A stretch of DNA of 64,000 nucleotides, taken from Pseudogemmobacter hezensis (GTDB lineage Bacteria > Pseudomonadota > Alphaproteobacteria > Rhodobacterales > Rhodobacteraceae). The notes beneath the pieces are model-generated. The model saw only the letters and a list, made by a program, of their open reading frames with translations. It was not told where the DNA came from and did no database searches. Location of the stretch: assembly GCF_013155295.1 (NCBI RefSeq), contig NZ_JABJXT010000001.1, positions 248,001 through 312,000 of the forward strand. The letters are read 5' to 3'. Position 1 is the first letter of the stretch. Each line of letters opens with the position of its first letter. The position numbers were made by a program, and so were the translations under genes. Positions 63,621 through 64,000 of this stretch are shown in pieces.

Positions 63621-64000
63621 TCAGCCACCATATGCGTTTTTGTCGTGCTTTTCGACGATGGTCGCAAAGCGGCGGGCGAAACGCTCATCCGCCTTGGCCT
63701 TTTCCTCAAGGATCTTGCGGGCGAAAACCATATTGCCCTCATGCGCCTCAAGCATATCGGCCATTTTCGCATTGGTGGCCGAGCCGATCGCCGCCATGGC
63801 CGCCTGGGCCTCCTGATCGGTTTTCACGCCGATCTCATTGATCCGGTGCGCCACATCCTGCTGCTGCGCGGTTTTCAGAGACGAGGTCAGCGCATCATAA
63901 AGCACCACGCGCTGGCGGGTGTCGGTTTGCAGCTTGTTGATCAGCACCAGCTGGGTGGCGGCCTGATTGGTCAGACTGTCGACCCAGGTCTTGCCCTTTT
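63621..64000 (-). CDS. Alpha-helical hypothetical protein, 5' end beyond the window
   Basis: The frame is open to the window edge (KGKTWVDSLTNQAATQLV is in frame upstream of a GTG at 63947), so the start lies outside and 125 codons are visible. The visible part is rich in Ala, Glu, Lys and Gln with no membrane segment and is likely all-helical or coiled-coil, ending RRFATIVEKHDKNAYGG. It resembles in composition the TelA-like toxic-anion-resistance proteins, but I cannot support that assignment. Confidence 0.7.
   Translation of the reverse strand, partial: KGKTWVDSLTNQAATQLVLINKLQTDTRQRVVLYDALTSSLKTAQQQDVAHRINEIGVKTDQEAQAAMAAIGSATNAKMADMLEAHEGNMVFARKILEEKAKADERFARRFATIVEKHDKNAYGG

Overview
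The window is a GC-rich stretch of chromosome from an alphaproteobacterium, almost certainly a member of the Rhodobacteraceae. The support is gene order and family content: a division/cell-wall run ftsW-murG-murC-(DUF2484)-murB-ddl-ftsQ-ftsA-ftsZ-lpxC-bamD-recN, an RNase E whose S1 domain is interrupted by an acidic insert, DctB/DctD, DUF1523, and a typical Rhodobacterales palindromic repeat. I see no insertion sequence, phage or CRISPR array. All family assignments come from reading the translated sequence, not from a database search.

Layout. 1-1612: 3'-truncated ABC exporter (minus), then a 391-bp spacer packed with tandem repeats. 2004-5420: plus-strand genes for three alpha/beta hydrolases (one is PcaD) and a PLP-dependent Thr/Ser dehydratase, followed by tRNA-Gly(GCC). 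5825-8515: methionine ABC importer metQ-metN-metI (minus). 8892-11915: rne with a long hairpin-rich leader. 12378-13499: unknown membrane protein. 13602-16714: dctB-dctD two-component pair, with a DctD that lacks GAFTGA. 16761-32667: purQ, recN, bamD, lpxC and the dcw cluster, all on the minus strand, with a perfect CtrA-type box upstream of ddl-ftsQA. 32899-34651: glycosyltransferase and cytochrome b561.

34897-46656 is an iron locus: DHB-AMP ligase (EntE-like), free-standing aryl carrier protein, EntF-like C-A-PCP-TE synthetase predicted to load serine, a convergent Fes/IroE-type esterase, and a YncE-like propeller followed by a binding protein, one FecCD permease and an ATPase. Together these would make, import and hydrolyse an enterobactin-like catecholate, but the 2,3-dihydroxybenzoate synthesis genes, the phosphopantetheinyl transferase and the TonB receptor are not here. 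A TGA-N9-TCA iron box lies in the fes/yncE divergent spacer.

46730-57275 is a selenium/formate dehydrogenase locus: selD (minus), then fdnG (in-frame UGA at codon 200 read as selenocysteine, with a SECIS-like hairpin), fdxH, the cytochrome b subunit, fdhE, selA and selB, nearly all translationally coupled. selC (tRNA-Sec) is not in the window.

57302-64000 is a run of eight minus-strand genes of mostly unknown function, built around a AAA-type ATPase with small membrane proteins, a DUF1523 protein and an alpha-helical protein cut by the window end. This is the best candidate for an undescribed system. A second window-wide theme is the abundance of recent short tandem duplications (12-39 bp), both in spacers and in frame inside genes.
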